From Phycisphaerales bacterium (lineage in GTDB: Bacteria > Planctomycetota > Phycisphaerae > Phycisphaerales > UBA1924), in assembly GCA_040221175.1 (NCBI GenBank), contig JAVJVK010000004.1, positions 728,268 through 792,267 on the forward strand: a stretch of DNA of 64,000 nt, read 5' to 3'. Positions 41,891-50,702 of this stretch are shown piece after piece (positions within the stretch are counted from its first letter, which is position 1; each line of letters opens with the position of its first letter). Below the pieces are notes generated by a model that saw only the letters and a list, made by a program, of their open reading frames with translations, was not told where the DNA came from and did not search any database. Position numbers and translations under genes: made by a program.

Positions 41891-42766
41891 ATGCATTTGA
41901 CACTCCTACACACCCGCATCCGCATCGAAGAACGCCTGCTTCTCGACGAGTTCGAACGTCGTGGCATCGACGTCGAACTCGTGCACGCCGACGAGGCCGT
42001 CATCGACCTCACCCGGCAGCATGAGCCCGCCAGCGAACCCCACGTACTCCTGGACCGCTGCCTCAGCCATGCCAGGGCGTTCGCCATCGTGCGAGCCTAC
42101 GAGAGCCGTGGCGCGATCTGCCTGAATCGATCGAGCGTCACGCACGCTTGCGGCGACAAGCTGCAAACGACACTCGCCCTGACCGACGCGGGGGTCCCCT
42201 CACCACGGACCGTTGCGGCGTTCGGAGCCGACGGGGCCGTTCGGGCAGCCGACGCGCTGGGCTACCCCGTCGTCATCAAGCCCTGCGTTGGCTCGTGGGG
42301 ACGCATGGTGGGCCGATTGAATGATCGGGACGCGCTCGAGGCGGTGCTCGAACACAAGCTGGCTCTCGGCGGACCGCAGCACGGGGTGGTGTACCTCCAG
42401 GAGTTGGTGCGCAAGCCCGATCGCGACATCCGTGCGTTCGTCGTGGGCGGGCAGACCATCGCCGCGATCATGCGGCACAGCCAGCACTGGATCACCAATA
42501 CCGCCCGTGGTGGACGCGCAGAGGGATTGCCCGTCACGCCCGAACTCGACGACATCTGCCAACGCGCGGCTTGTGCGGTGGGTGGCGACGAGCAGAGCCT
42601 GCTGGCCATCGACCTGATGGAATGCCCCGAGCGCGGCTTACTCGTGTGCGAGGTCAACTCAACCATGGAGTTTCGCAACTCGATCGACACCACCGGCGTC
42701 GATATTCCGGGACGGATCGTCGATCAGGTCGTGCGCGTGGCCGAAGCCCGGGCGGTGGTGGCGTGA
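41891..42766 (+). CDS. lysX: LysW ligase LysX (ATP-grasp)
   Basis: 291 residues, RimK-like ATP-grasp ligase joining alpha-aminoadipate (or glutamate) to the LysW C-terminus. Seen: 'VIKPCVGSWGRMVGRLND' (ATP-binding loop), 'QELVRKPDRDIRAFVVGG' and 'NTARGGRAEG' near the active site, 'LLVCEVNSTMEFRNS' (metal-binding Glu/Asn). Start ATG 41891 lies 28 bases after lysW. The stop overlaps the GTG start of lysY (GTGA). Motifs that separate LysX (lysine) from ArgX (arginine) were not decisive to me, so substrate remains open. Confidence 0.93.
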   Translation: MHLTLLHTRIRIEERLLLDEFERRGIDVELVHADEAVIDLTRQHEPASEPHVLLDRCLSHARAFAIVRAYESRGAICLNRSSVTHACGDKLQTTLALTDAGVPSPRTVAAFGADGAVRAADALGYPVVIKPCVGSWGRMVGRLNDRDALEAVLEHKLALGGPQHGVVYLQELVRKPDRDIRAFVVGGQTIAAIMRHSQHWITNTARGGRAEGLPVTPELDDICQRAACAVGGDEQSLLAIDLMECPERGLLVCEVNSTMEFRNSIDTTGVDIPGRIVDQVVRVAEARAVVA

Positions 42767-43791
42767 GCGTTCGCGTCGGCATCATCGGAGGCGCGGGATA
42801 CACGGGAGGAGAGCTCCTGCGACTGCTGACGATGCATCCTCACGCCACCATCGCCTGGGCAACGTCACGCGGCCGGGCCGGCTGGCCAATATCGGCCGTC
42901 CACCCGAACCTCCGGGGCGTACTCGATCTTTCGCTCTGCGACCCAGCGGATGTTGAACCGGTCGACGTCGTCTTCTTGTGCCTGCCGCACGGCGAAACGG
43001 CGGGCAACATCGAGGCATACGCAAGCCTTTCCCACCGCGTGATCGACTTGAGCAGCGACTTCCGACTTCGCAGCGCCGACTCGTACGAACGCACGTATGG
43101 CCAGGCCCACGCGGCGCCGGCGTGGCTCGATCGCTTCGTGTATGGATTGCCCGAGGCGCATCGCGAGCAACTCGCAGACGCCCGATACGTCAGCGGCGTG
43201 GGATGCAACGCCACGGCCATGAACCTGGCGTTGCTTCCACTGGCACGAGCCGGCGTGATCGATCGCGTCATTGCCGACGTCAAGGTCGGTTCGAGCGAAT
43301 CGGGGGCCGAGCCGAGCGCCGCGAGCAATCACGCCGAGCGAAGCCACGCCCTGCGCACCTTCGCCCCGGTATCGCACCGACACGCGGCCGAGGTGGAACA
43401 GGCTTGCGGCACGTTTCCGCTGCACGTGACGGCGACGACCACGGATTTGGTTCGCGGCGTGCTCGCCACGTGCCACGTCCTGACCAGCCGTGAACTGACC
43501 GAACGCGACGCGTGGCAGCTCTATCGGGATGCGTATGCCGACGAGCCATTCGTACGCATGGTGAAGGAACGTCGCGGCCTGTATCGCCTGCCCGAGCCAA
43601 AGATCCTCGCGGGCACCAACTATGCCGACGTCGGCTTTGCCATCGAACCGGGCGCCAATCGCATCGTCGCGCTGTGCGCGATCGACAACCTGGGCAAGGG
43701 CGCCGCCGGCAGCGCCATCCAATCCATGAACCTGGCCTGCGGATTCGATGAAACCGCGGGCCTGACGTTTCCCGGGTTGCACCCGGTCTAG
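42763..43791 (+). CDS. lysY: LysW-linked phosphate semialdehyde dehydrogenase LysY (ArgC-like)
   Basis: 342 residues with a GTG start overlapping the lysX stop. Homologue of N-acetyl-gamma-glutamyl-phosphate reductase: NADP-binding 'VGIIGGAGYTGGELLRLL', catalytic Cys in 'YVSGVGCNATAMNLAL', 'FAPVSHRHAAEVEQACG' and C-terminal 'AIDNLGKGAAGSAIQSMNLA'. It reduces the LysW-bound acyl phosphate to the semialdehyde. Next to lysW and lysX it belongs to the carrier-protein pathway and not the acetylated one. Confidence 0.93.
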   Translation: MSVRVGIIGGAGYTGGELLRLLTMHPHATIAWATSRGRAGWPISAVHPNLRGVLDLSLCDPADVEPVDVVFLCLPHGETAGNIEAYASLSHRVIDLSSDFRLRSADSYERTYGQAHAAPAWLDRFVYGLPEAHREQLADARYVSGVGCNATAMNLALLPLARAGVIDRVIADVKVGSSESGAEPSAASNHAERSHALRTFAPVSHRHAAEVEQACGTFPLHVTATTTDLVRGVLATCHVLTSRELTERDAWQLYRDAYADEPFVRMVKERRGLYRLPEPKILAGTNYADVGFAIEPGANRIVALCAIDNLGKGAAGSAIQSMNLACGFDETAGLTFPGLHPV

Positions 43792-43800
43792 GAGCGCACG

Positions 43801-44601
43801 ATGATCGTGATCAAGATCGGTGGAGCCGAGGGAATCGGCCCCCGGCACGCATGCGAAGACATCGCAGCGCTCGCTGCAACGGGCCAGCCCATAGTCGTAG
43901 TCCACGGTGGCTCTCATGAGACCAACCAACTTAGCGAGAGGCTCGGGATCGAGCCCCGCTTCATTACCAGTCCCAGCGGACACGCGAGCCGATACACCGA
44001 CGAGGCGGCCATCGACGTATTCCAGATGGCCTGCTGCCGGCTGAATGCTCGCATCGTTCGCATGCTGCGTGAGATGGGCGTCGATGCCGTCGGCCTGAGC
44101 GGCATCGACGGCGGGCTGTGGGCCGCGCGACGCAAGGGCGCGATCCGGGCGATCGAGAACGGCGTCACCACCGTCATTCGCGACGATCACAGCGGAACGA
44201 TCGAGCGCGTCGACTCGGCCATGCTCGAAGCCCTCTTGCGGCTTGGCAAGACGCCGGTGCTCTGCCCACCGGCCATCGGCCGGGAATGCGAGCCGTTGAA
44301 CGTCGACGCCGATCGGGCCGCGGCGATGACGGCCGCGTCGCTCCGCGCCGACTCGCTCGTGATCCTCTCCAACGTGCCGGGACTGCTGCGCGCGTTTCCC
44401 GACGAGTCGTCGCTCATTCCCAGCCTGTCGCGAGGAGAGTTGGAGAGCGCCATCGAACTGGCCCAGGGTCGGATGAAGCGAAAGGTCATCGCCGCGGGCG
44501 AAGCAATTGACGCCGGTGTCTCGCGCGTTATCTTGGCCGATGCACGCCGGGAACGTCCGATCACGCATGCCCTGCAAGGGCAGGGGACATGTGTTACATG
44601 A
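43801..44601 (+). CDS. lysZ: LysW-aminoadipate/glutamate kinase LysZ (ArgB-like)
   Basis: 266 residues, amino-acid kinase family. Seen: 'MIVIKIGGAEGIG' (phosphate-binding Lys-Gly-Gly), 'IVVVHGGSHETNQLSERLG', 'VGLSGIDGGLWAARRK', 'LNVDADRAAAMTAASLRAD' and 'GRMKRKVIAAGEAI'. Phosphorylates the gamma/delta carboxylate of the LysW-bound substrate. Nine bases follow lysY, and its last 4 bases (ATGA) overlap the lysK start. Confidence 0.93.
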   Translation: MIVIKIGGAEGIGPRHACEDIAALAATGQPIVVVHGGSHETNQLSERLGIEPRFITSPSGHASRYTDEAAIDVFQMACCRLNARIVRMLREMGVDAVGLSGIDGGLWAARRKGAIRAIENGVTTVIRDDHSGTIERVDSAMLEALLRLGKTPVLCPPAIGRECEPLNVDADRAAAMTAASLRADSLVILSNVPGLLRAFPDESSLIPSLSRGELESAIELAQGRMKRKVIAAGEAIDAGVSRVILADARRERPITHALQGQGTCVT

Positions 44602-45692
44602 ACATCGTAAACGAACAGCACGCGATCGAACTGCTGCAAGACCTCGTGCGCACGGCAAGTCCGTCCGGACATGAACACGAGGCCGTCCTGCTGCTCGTGC
44701 AGCGCATGTCGGCCCTGGGCTTTCGCGCCGGCATCGACCCAGCCGGCAATGCCGTCGGCGTGATCGGAAGCGAGGCGCCCGACGCCACGGAGATCCTGCT
44801 GCTCGGACACATCGACACCGTGCCGGGCCACATCCCGATTCGCGTTGAAGATGGCGCGCTCTGGGGCCGAGGCTCTGTCGATGCGAAGGGCCCCCTTTGT
44901 GCATTCGCTGTTGCGGCGGCCACGGCGAAGATCGCCCAGGACACCCGCCTGGTTGTCATCGGCGCCGTCGGAGAAGAAACGCCTTCTTCGCCCGGCGCGT
45001 CGTACGCCCGCGATCACTACCGACCCGACGCGTGCCTGATCGGCGAACCCAGCGGATGGGAGCGCTTCGCCATTGGCTACAAGGGCCGCCTGATCGTCCG
45101 CGCGCTGTTCGAGCAGGCGGCGGGCCATTCCGCGGGTCCGGTCGGCTCGGTCGCCGAGGCCGCAATCGACTGGCATCGCCGAATGACATCGTCGATCGCA
45201 GAATGGAACATCGGCCACGAAGGGCTGTTCGAAACGATCCAGCCAAGCCTCCAGGCGTTCAACACCAATTCGGATGGCCTGCGCGACTCAGCGAGCCTCA
45301 TCCTGGGCCTGCGTCTGCCCACGTGGGCGAAGCCCGAAGACATCGAGGCACGGATCCGCCGAAGTTCACCGGACGTGTCGCTCTCGTTCCACGGCCACGC
45401 GGCCGCGCACCGCGGCCCGCGCACGGGCGAAGTCCCCAGTGCGCTTTCGGCTGCCATCGGGTCGCTCGGCGGACGCCCCACCGCAACGGTGAAGACCGGC
45501 ACGAGCGACATGAACACGGTTGCAACCACGTTCGGCTGCCCCATCGTGGCGTATGGCCCCGGGGACAGCACGCTCGACCATACGCCGCACGAACGCCTGG
45601 ACCTACCCGAGTATCTTCGTTCCATCGAGGTACTGCGTCACGCGATCCCTCAAATCGCAGCCGCCTTCAGCCCCGAACGCTGTGCATCATGA
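44598..45692 (+). CDS. lysK: LysW-lysine/ornithine hydrolase LysK (M20 family)
   Basis: 364 residues from ATG 44598, which overlaps the lysZ stop as ATGA; ATG 44589 is possible. Zinc-dependent hydrolase that releases the finished amino acid from LysW. Seen: 'LLGHIDTVPGHIPI' (His, Asp), 'LWGRGSVDAKGPLCAFAVAA' (bridging Asp), 'VIGAVGEETPSSPGASY' (Glu-Glu), 'CLIGEPSGW' and 'VAYGPGDSTLDHTPHERLDL' (His). The aminotransferase step (LysJ) is not encoded in this window. The last 26 bases overlap the convergent pdxJ gene. Confidence 0.92.
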   Translation: MNIVNEQHAIELLQDLVRTASPSGHEHEAVLLLVQRMSALGFRAGIDPAGNAVGVIGSEAPDATEILLLGHIDTVPGHIPIRVEDGALWGRGSVDAKGPLCAFAVAAATAKIAQDTRLVVIGAVGEETPSSPGASYARDHYRPDACLIGEPSGWERFAIGYKGRLIVRALFEQAAGHSAGPVGSVAEAAIDWHRRMTSSIAEWNIGHEGLFETIQPSLQAFNTNSDGLRDSASLILGLRLPTWAKPEDIEARIRRSSPDVSLSFHGHAAAHRGPRTGEVPSALSAAIGSLGGRPTATVKTGTSDMNTVATTFGCPIVAYGPGDSTLDHTPHERLDLPEYLRSIEVLRHAIPQIAAAFSPERCAS

Positions 45693-46416
45693 GGCGCTTC
45701 ATGTCGGCGACGGCGGCTCGGAAACCGGAGTAGATGGATCGACTCACGATCGCGTGGCCGATGTGTAACTCCTCGACGCCGGGAAGAGCTGCGATCGGTC
45801 CGACGTTGTGGTAATTCAGTGCATGGCCGGCGTTGAGCCGCATTCCCTTGGCCGAAATCTGTGCGCCCGTCTGGGCGACCGCCTCGAGCGCAGCGCTAAG
45901 CTCGGGCCGGCGAAAGTCGCCTCCACACCGCGCCCACGCGTGCGCATACGGCCCGGTATGAACCTCGCACACGTCAAAGCCCGCGGCGTGCGCCGCCTCG
46001 ACCTGAGGAAGAGTCGGATCGATGAACGCGCTGACGATCAGGCCCGCGCCCTTCAGGCGTTCGACCACACCCCGCATGGCGTCAAGCTGACCGGCAACAT
46101 CGAGCCCGCCCTCGGTGGTCACTTCCTGGCGGCCCTCGGGCACGAGCATCGCCGTATGCGGCTTGAGGTCGCAGGCGAACTCGATCATGGCGTCGGTCGC
46201 CGCCATCTCCAGGTTAAGCCGAACGTTGACGGTATCGCGCAACCGGCGCAGGTCGTGGTCCTGAACGTGCCGGCGATCCTCGCGGAGGTGGGCGGTGATG
46301 CCGTCGGCCCCGCCCAGTTCGGCTTCGTGCGCCGCGCGCACCGGGTCTGGCTCCACGCCGCGGCGAGCTTGCCGGACCGTGGCCACGTGATCGACGTTGA
46401 CGCTCAGTTGCACCAT
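45667..46416 (-). CDS. pdxJ: Pyridoxine 5'-phosphate synthase PdxJ
   Basis: 249 residues from ATG 46416 (46422 adds two residues). Condenses 1-deoxy-D-xylulose 5-phosphate with 3-amino-2-oxopropyl phosphate to form pyridoxine 5'-phosphate in DXP-dependent vitamin B6 synthesis. Seen: 'LSVNVDHVATVRQARRGVEP' (catalytic His and Asp), 'GITAHLREDRRHVQDHDL', 'VCEVHTGPYA', 'LNAGHALNYHNVGPIAALPG' and 'ELHIGHAIVSRSI'. Length matches the family. Convergent with lysK, overlapping by 26 bases. Confidence 0.95.
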   Translation of the reverse strand: MVQLSVNVDHVATVRQARRGVEPDPVRAAHEAELGGADGITAHLREDRRHVQDHDLRRLRDTVNVRLNLEMAATDAMIEFACDLKPHTAMLVPEGRQEVTTEGGLDVAGQLDAMRGVVERLKGAGLIVSAFIDPTLPQVEAAHAAGFDVCEVHTGPYAHAWARCGGDFRRPELSAALEAVAQTGAQISAKGMRLNAGHALNYHNVGPIAALPGVEELHIGHAIVSRSIYSGFRAAVADMKRLMMHSVRG

Positions 46417-46438
46417 GCCCAAGCCTATGCCCGGCGCG

Positions 46439-47371
46439 TCAGCGTTCGGCCTCGAAGCTCAGGCTCAGCACCGCCAGCGCCAGCACGTGCCGCCGATCAA
46501 CCCAGGCCTCGGTCTCGACGCCTGAATCGAACGCGTCGGCGATCTCCAGGTGCATCGCGTTGCCGTCATCCAGCTTGTGGCCGGTGGCGACCACCCGGCC
46601 GCCCCGCTTGAACTCCATCCGCTTCCAGGGACCGCTGAACGCGAGCGCCAGCCCGATGGGCCCGGACACGAGCCCGCCCACCACGGACGCCAGGTTCAGA
46701 TAGTCTCGAACGATGGTCACGGACAGTTCGGGCGCGGATCCCTCCGGCGCTGGCTCGTCCTCGGCCATCGCCACGCTCCACGCGTAGAGCGCGCCGGCGA
46801 GGTTCGAGGCCTTGGCCGCCTCCGCGGCGGCTTGTTCATCGTCGCTGGGCGGCGGCGGCTCGATGGCTTCGAAGCCACGGACCCTCCACTTCCCAAGTCG
46901 TCGCGAGACGTCGCCGAACATCCATCCACGCTCGTCCCGCAGCGCATACCACGATTGCTGGCCGCTGCGCTCGGAGAGCACCATCAACGGTGGGCGATCG
47001 AGCCCGCCCGGTAGATCGTCGTGGAAGCGATACTCTCGCGTGGGCTGGGCCATCAGCACGACCACGAGCCCGACCAGGCCCACGGCAACGGCCATGGCGA
47101 AGCCCAACAGCGGCGGCAACCCGATGCCCACCGGGATGAGGAACGCCAGCGCGATCGTCAGCAACACGCCCGCAAGCACCACGAAGAAGCGGGCTCGGTT
47201 CACCCGTGGGCGCACGGCCAGCAACAGACGAACCGTCGAGTCCCGCACGCCGATGCGGATTCGCTCGCCGGCCTGATCCTGGACTCGGACCAGCAGGAAC
47301 TCGTTTCCATCGACCAGCAGGTCGAGCCCGTCGACCGGCGGCACGAGTTGCACTTGGCCGGTGGTCGCCAT
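46439..47371 (-). CDS. Hypothetical membrane protein
   Basis: 310 residues, not recognised. Two close transmembrane segments at about residues 61-110 ('FFVVLAGVLLTIALAFLIP', 'LLGFAMAVAVGLVGLVVVLM') separate an N-terminal ~60-residue region from a C-terminal ~200-residue cytosolic or periplasmic domain. The latter contains 'SWYALRDERGWMFGDVSRRL' and a hydrophobic stretch 'LASVVGGLVSGPIGLALAF'. It lies 10 bases downstream of rho and 16 bases upstream of pdxJ on the same strand, so it may be co-transcribed with rho, but a functional link is not evident. Confidence 0.75.
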   Translation of the reverse strand: MATTGQVQLVPPVDGLDLLVDGNEFLLVRVQDQAGERIRIGVRDSTVRLLLAVRPRVNRARFFVVLAGVLLTIALAFLIPVGIGLPPLLGFAMAVAVGLVGLVVVLMAQPTREYRFHDDLPGGLDRPPLMVLSERSGQQSWYALRDERGWMFGDVSRRLGKWRVRGFEAIEPPPPSDDEQAAAEAAKASNLAGALYAWSVAMAEDEPAPEGSAPELSVTIVRDYLNLASVVGGLVSGPIGLALAFSGPWKRMEFKRGGRVVATGHKLDDGNAMHLEIADAFDSGVETEAWVDRRHVLALAVLSLSFEAER

Positions 47372-47381
47372 GGCCGCGTGT

Positions 47382-48635
47382 TCAGGCCGGGCTGGCCGAA
47401 CGGTTCATCCCGATCAGGGCTTCGTTGGTCTCGAAGCGCTTCAGGGCGCCCAGGAGTTGCTCGATCTGCTGGGGCGGGGGCATTGAGAGAAGGCGACGCC
47501 GAAGGGCGTTGACCGTCTCGAGTTCCTGCTTGGGCATGAGCAGGTCTTCCTTGCGCGTGCCGCTGGCAGCCAGGTTGATCGCCGGGAACAGCCGGCGCTC
47601 GGCCACCTTGCGGTCGAGGATCAACTCCATGTTGCCGCTGCCCTTGAACTCCTCGAAAATTACCTGGTCGCCTTGCCCACCGGTGTCAACCAGCGCGGTG
47701 GCGATGATGGTCAGCGAGCCCGCTTCCTCGGTCTGTCGGGCCGCGCCGAAGATCTGCCGCGGCACTTCCAGCGCCTTGCTGTCGATACCGCCGCTGAGCG
47801 TGCGACCGCTGCTCGAATACTCACGCGAGCGATTGAACGCCCGGCCGAGCCTGGTCAGCGAGTCGAGGATGATCACCACGTCCTTGCCCAGTTCGACCAG
47901 CCGCTTGCACCGCTCCATCGTCACCGTGGCGACCTGGATGTGCCGCTCAGCATCGTGGTCGGCGCTCGAGGCCACCACCGTCACGCGGGAACTGTCCCAG
48001 GGGCGATCGGGATCGCCGGGCCCATGGCCGGTCAGCGAGCGGCGGAAATCGGTGACCTCTTCGGGACGCTCATCAACCAGCAGGACGAACAGTTCGGTGT
48101 TCTCGTGGTTGTGGAGGATGGCGGTGGCGATGTCCTTCAACAGCGTCGTCTTGCCGGCCTTGGGTGGGCTCACCACCATCGCACGCTGCCCGAAACCGAT
48201 GGGACAGAACATATCGACCAGCCGGCACGATGCAGGGCAGCCTCGATATTCGAGTTGCATCCGCGGGCTCGGATCGACCGTGGTCAATTCCTCGAACGGC
48301 GTGGGCTGCGGAGCGTCATCGGGGTGCACGCCCTCGATGCTGATCACGCGCTCTGCGAGTGGTGCTTTCGCGCCGCGGTTGTCTTGCGGGCGTCGATTGC
48401 GACGGTTCCGGTTTCGCCCGCCGCCTTGGCCATTCTGGCCCACGGTGGCCTGCTTCTCGCCCAGGCGCACCTCGACCTGCATCCCGGGCTTGAGCCCGAA
48501 GCGATCGACGAGCGATCGCGGCAGGATTGGGTCGTCATCGCGGAATTGCACGGTATCGCCCGCCAGGGGCCGAAGCCGGACATCCCCGCGCCGTGGTTGG
48601 TCCACCAGGCCGGAAAAGGTCGTCATGTTGTCCAT
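47382..48635 (-). CDS. rho: Transcription termination factor Rho
   Basis: About 417 residues from ATG 48635 (48638 and 48626 also possible). Hexameric RNA helicase ending transcription. Seen: RNA-binding fold 'GDVRLRPLAGDTVQFRDDD' and 'ILPRSLVDRFGLKPGMQVEV', Walker A 'VSPPKAGKTTLLKDIA' (about 153-168), Walker B 'FVLLVDERPEEVTDF', Q/R-loop regions 'SGGIDSKALEVPRQIFGAAR' and 'FKGSGNMELILDRK'. The N-terminal helix bundle is absent, so it is a short Rho. A basic Gly/Asn/Arg/Gln-rich insertion ('GQGGGRNRNRRNRRPQDNRG', about 67-88) splits the RNA-binding domain. Divergent from ptsI. Confidence 0.95.
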   Translation of the reverse strand: MDNMTTFSGLVDQPRRGDVRLRPLAGDTVQFRDDDPILPRSLVDRFGLKPGMQVEVRLGEKQATVGQNGQGGGRNRNRRNRRPQDNRGAKAPLAERVISIEGVHPDDAPQPTPFEELTTVDPSPRMQLEYRGCPASCRLVDMFCPIGFGQRAMVVSPPKAGKTTLLKDIATAILHNHENTELFVLLVDERPEEVTDFRRSLTGHGPGDPDRPWDSSRVTVVASSADHDAERHIQVATVTMERCKRLVELGKDVVIILDSLTRLGRAFNRSREYSSSGRTLSGGIDSKALEVPRQIFGAARQTEEAGSLTIIATALVDTGGQGDQVIFEEFKGSGNMELILDRKVAERRLFPAINLAASGTRKEDLLMPKQELETVNALRRRLLSMPPPQQIEQLLGALKRFETNEALIGMNRSASPA

Positions 48636-48947
48636 CATCCGCTGGATCCACGCGCTAGAGAGCCAGACGAGGCTCCGCTCGCGCAGATCGGCTTTCTGTG
48701 GTATCGGTCCGCCGGGGGGCAACGCTTTGGGCCGCTCGGCGTGACCGGCGTATCAGAGGCTTCCAGAGCCTCGATGTCAATCCAACCGCGTTGAGCAATC
48801 GGGCATTCCCAGCCCGCGGTGCCCCATCGCACAGATACGCATGGCCAGCCCCACCGGATTCGGCTATGCTCGGCGTTTGCAGGGTGCGGGGTTATCGGTA
48901 GCCCGCCACGCCACCCCCGCCTCACCCTTCCGGAGCCCATCCCCGCC
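48636..48947. other. Divergent region between rho and ptsI
   Basis: 312 bases without a supported gene. It must hold the promoters of both genes. A TGGCCA-N17-TATGCT pair for ptsI is listed separately. Nothing convincing was found for rho; rho leaders often carry autoregulatory sites, but none is recognisable here. Confidence 0.4.
48842..48870 (+). promoter_or_regulatory. Possible sigma-70-type promoter of ptsI
   Basis: TGGCCA (48842-48847), a 17-base spacer and TATGCT (48865-48870) would start transcription near 48877, about 70 bases before the ptsI ATG. Four of six -35 and four of six -10 positions fit the consensus. Confidence 0.35.
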
Positions 48948-50702
48948 ATGGAGGTCCTTCGCGGCATCGCGGTTTCGCCCGGGCTGGTCATCGGCCGCAT
49001 CTTCCTCTTGGAAGACGAGGACCGTCGCGTAGTCCGCCGGTTCACCCCCGCCGCAGGTTCGGACGAGGAAGCCGCCCGGGCCAAGGCCGCGCTGGAGGCC
49101 TCGGTCGCCGACCTTCAGGACGTCAAGCATCGCGCCGAGAAGGAGATGGGCGAGGAGGCCGCCAAGATCTTCCTCTTCCACATCGGCGTGCTCCAGGACG
49201 CCTCGCTGCGCGGCCCCATCTTCGAACGCATCGAGAACGAGCACATGGCCGCCGAGCATGCCGTCGAGGTGACCTTCGGCGAGTGGGCCAGCAAATTCTC
49301 GAAGATGGGCGACTCGGCGTTTACCTCCAAGGTCGACGATCTCGAGGACCTTCGCAATCGCGTGCTGGGCCACCTCATGGGCGAGCACAACCGCACGCTG
49401 GACGAACTCAAGCATCCCGCCATCGTGGTCGCCGACGACCTCACGCCTTCCCAAGCCGCGGGCTTCAACCGCGAACTGGTCCAGGCGTTCGTCACCGACC
49501 GCGGCGGACGCACCAGCCACACCGCCATCGTCGCACGGGCCCTGAACATCCCGGCCGTGGTGGGCCTGCGCGACATCGCGCGCATCGCAGAAGAAGACAC
49601 CACCATCATCGTCGACGGGCTCGAGGGCGTGGTCATCCTCGACCCCACCGACGAGCAACTCGATCGCTATAAGGAACGCCAGGTCCGCATGGAGCGGCGC
49701 CAGACCGTGTGGAAGGAGCAGGCCTCCGAGCCCAGCATCACCACGGATGGCCAGCACGTCCGCCTGCTCGGCAACATCGAGTTTCCCGACGAAATCTCCC
49801 ACGTGCTGGAGGTGGGCGGCGAGGGCATCGGCCTCTATCGCACCGAGTTCCTCTACCTCACCAGCGACACGGAGCCATCCGAGGAAGAGCACTATCAGGC
49901 CTACGTTCGCTGCATCCGCCAGCTCGAAGGGCGCGAGTTGGTCATTCGCACGGTCGACCTTGGCGCCGACAAGTACACCCAGCACAGCTTCGAGCTTCCC
50001 GAGCGCAACCCCTTCCTGGGCAACCGCTCGATCCGCTACTGCCTGAGCAACCTGCCGATGTTCAAGCGCCAGCTTCGCGCGCTGTTGCGAGCGAGCGCCG
50101 AAGGGCCGCTCAAGATCATGTTCCCCCTGATCACGACGGTGCAGGAACTCCGGCAGGCCAAGGCCATCGTCCGCGATGTGATGGAAGACCTGGAGGAGGA
50201 AGGCGTGCCCTTCGACGCCGACGTGCCCATGGGCATGATGGTCGAGGTGCCCGCCGCCGCCGTCATCGCCTCCAGCTTCGCCCGCGACGCGGCATTCTTC
50301 AGCGTGGGCACCAACGACCTGGTCCAGTACACCCTGGCCGTCGACCGCACAAACGAGCGGGTGGCCGACCTGTTCACCGCCATGCACCCGGCCGTCCTCA
50401 GGCTGGTCCGGGACGTCATGCGGGGGTCCAAGAGCCGGCAGATCCCCGTCTCCTGCTGCGGCGAATCGGCCGCCGAGCTCGATTTTGCCGTCTTGCTGAT
50501 CGGCCTGGGCGTGCGTACCCTCTCGGTGGGTTCGTACTCGATTCCGCAGGTCAAGCGGCTGGTGCGGAGCGTTTCCGCAGAGGAATGCACCCGCATCGCC
50601 CGGCGGGCCCTCTCGCTCGAATCGCCGTCGGACGTCACCGCGTACGTCCGAGAGCGTGTCCGCAAGGTCATGCCCGGCGTCTTCGATTCGGGGGAGGATT
50701 AG
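48948..50702 (+). CDS. ptsI: Phosphoenolpyruvate-protein phosphotransferase (PTS enzyme I)
   Basis: 584 residues, a full-length enzyme I without an N-terminal GAF domain. It takes phosphate from PEP and passes it to HPr. Seen: N-terminal 'LRGIAVSPGLVIGRIFLLE', active His in 'TDRGGRTSHTAIVARALN' (about 190), 'GEGIGLYRTEFLYLTS', 'IRTVDLGADKYTQ', 'MMVEVPAAAVIASSFARD', 'FSVGTNDLVQYTLAVDR' and catalytic Cys in 'PVSCCGESAAEL' (about 500). No HPr or enzyme II gene is adjacent, so in this organism it may serve regulation more than sugar transport (inference). Confidence 0.95.
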   Translation: MEVLRGIAVSPGLVIGRIFLLEDEDRRVVRRFTPAAGSDEEAARAKAALEASVADLQDVKHRAEKEMGEEAAKIFLFHIGVLQDASLRGPIFERIENEHMAAEHAVEVTFGEWASKFSKMGDSAFTSKVDDLEDLRNRVLGHLMGEHNRTLDELKHPAIVVADDLTPSQAAGFNRELVQAFVTDRGGRTSHTAIVARALNIPAVVGLRDIARIAEEDTTIIVDGLEGVVILDPTDEQLDRYKERQVRMERRQTVWKEQASEPSITTDGQHVRLLGNIEFPDEISHVLEVGGEGIGLYRTEFLYLTSDTEPSEEEHYQAYVRCIRQLEGRELVIRTVDLGADKYTQHSFELPERNPFLGNRSIRYCLSNLPMFKRQLRALLRASAEGPLKIMFPLITTVQELRQAKAIVRDVMEDLEEEGVPFDADVPMGMMVEVPAAAVIASSFARDAAFFSVGTNDLVQYTLAVDRTNERVADLFTAMHPAVLRLVRDVMRGSKSRQIPVSCCGESAAELDFAVLLIGLGVRTLSVGSYSIPQVKRLVRSVSAEECTRIARRALSLESPSDVTAYVRERVRKVMPGVFDSGED

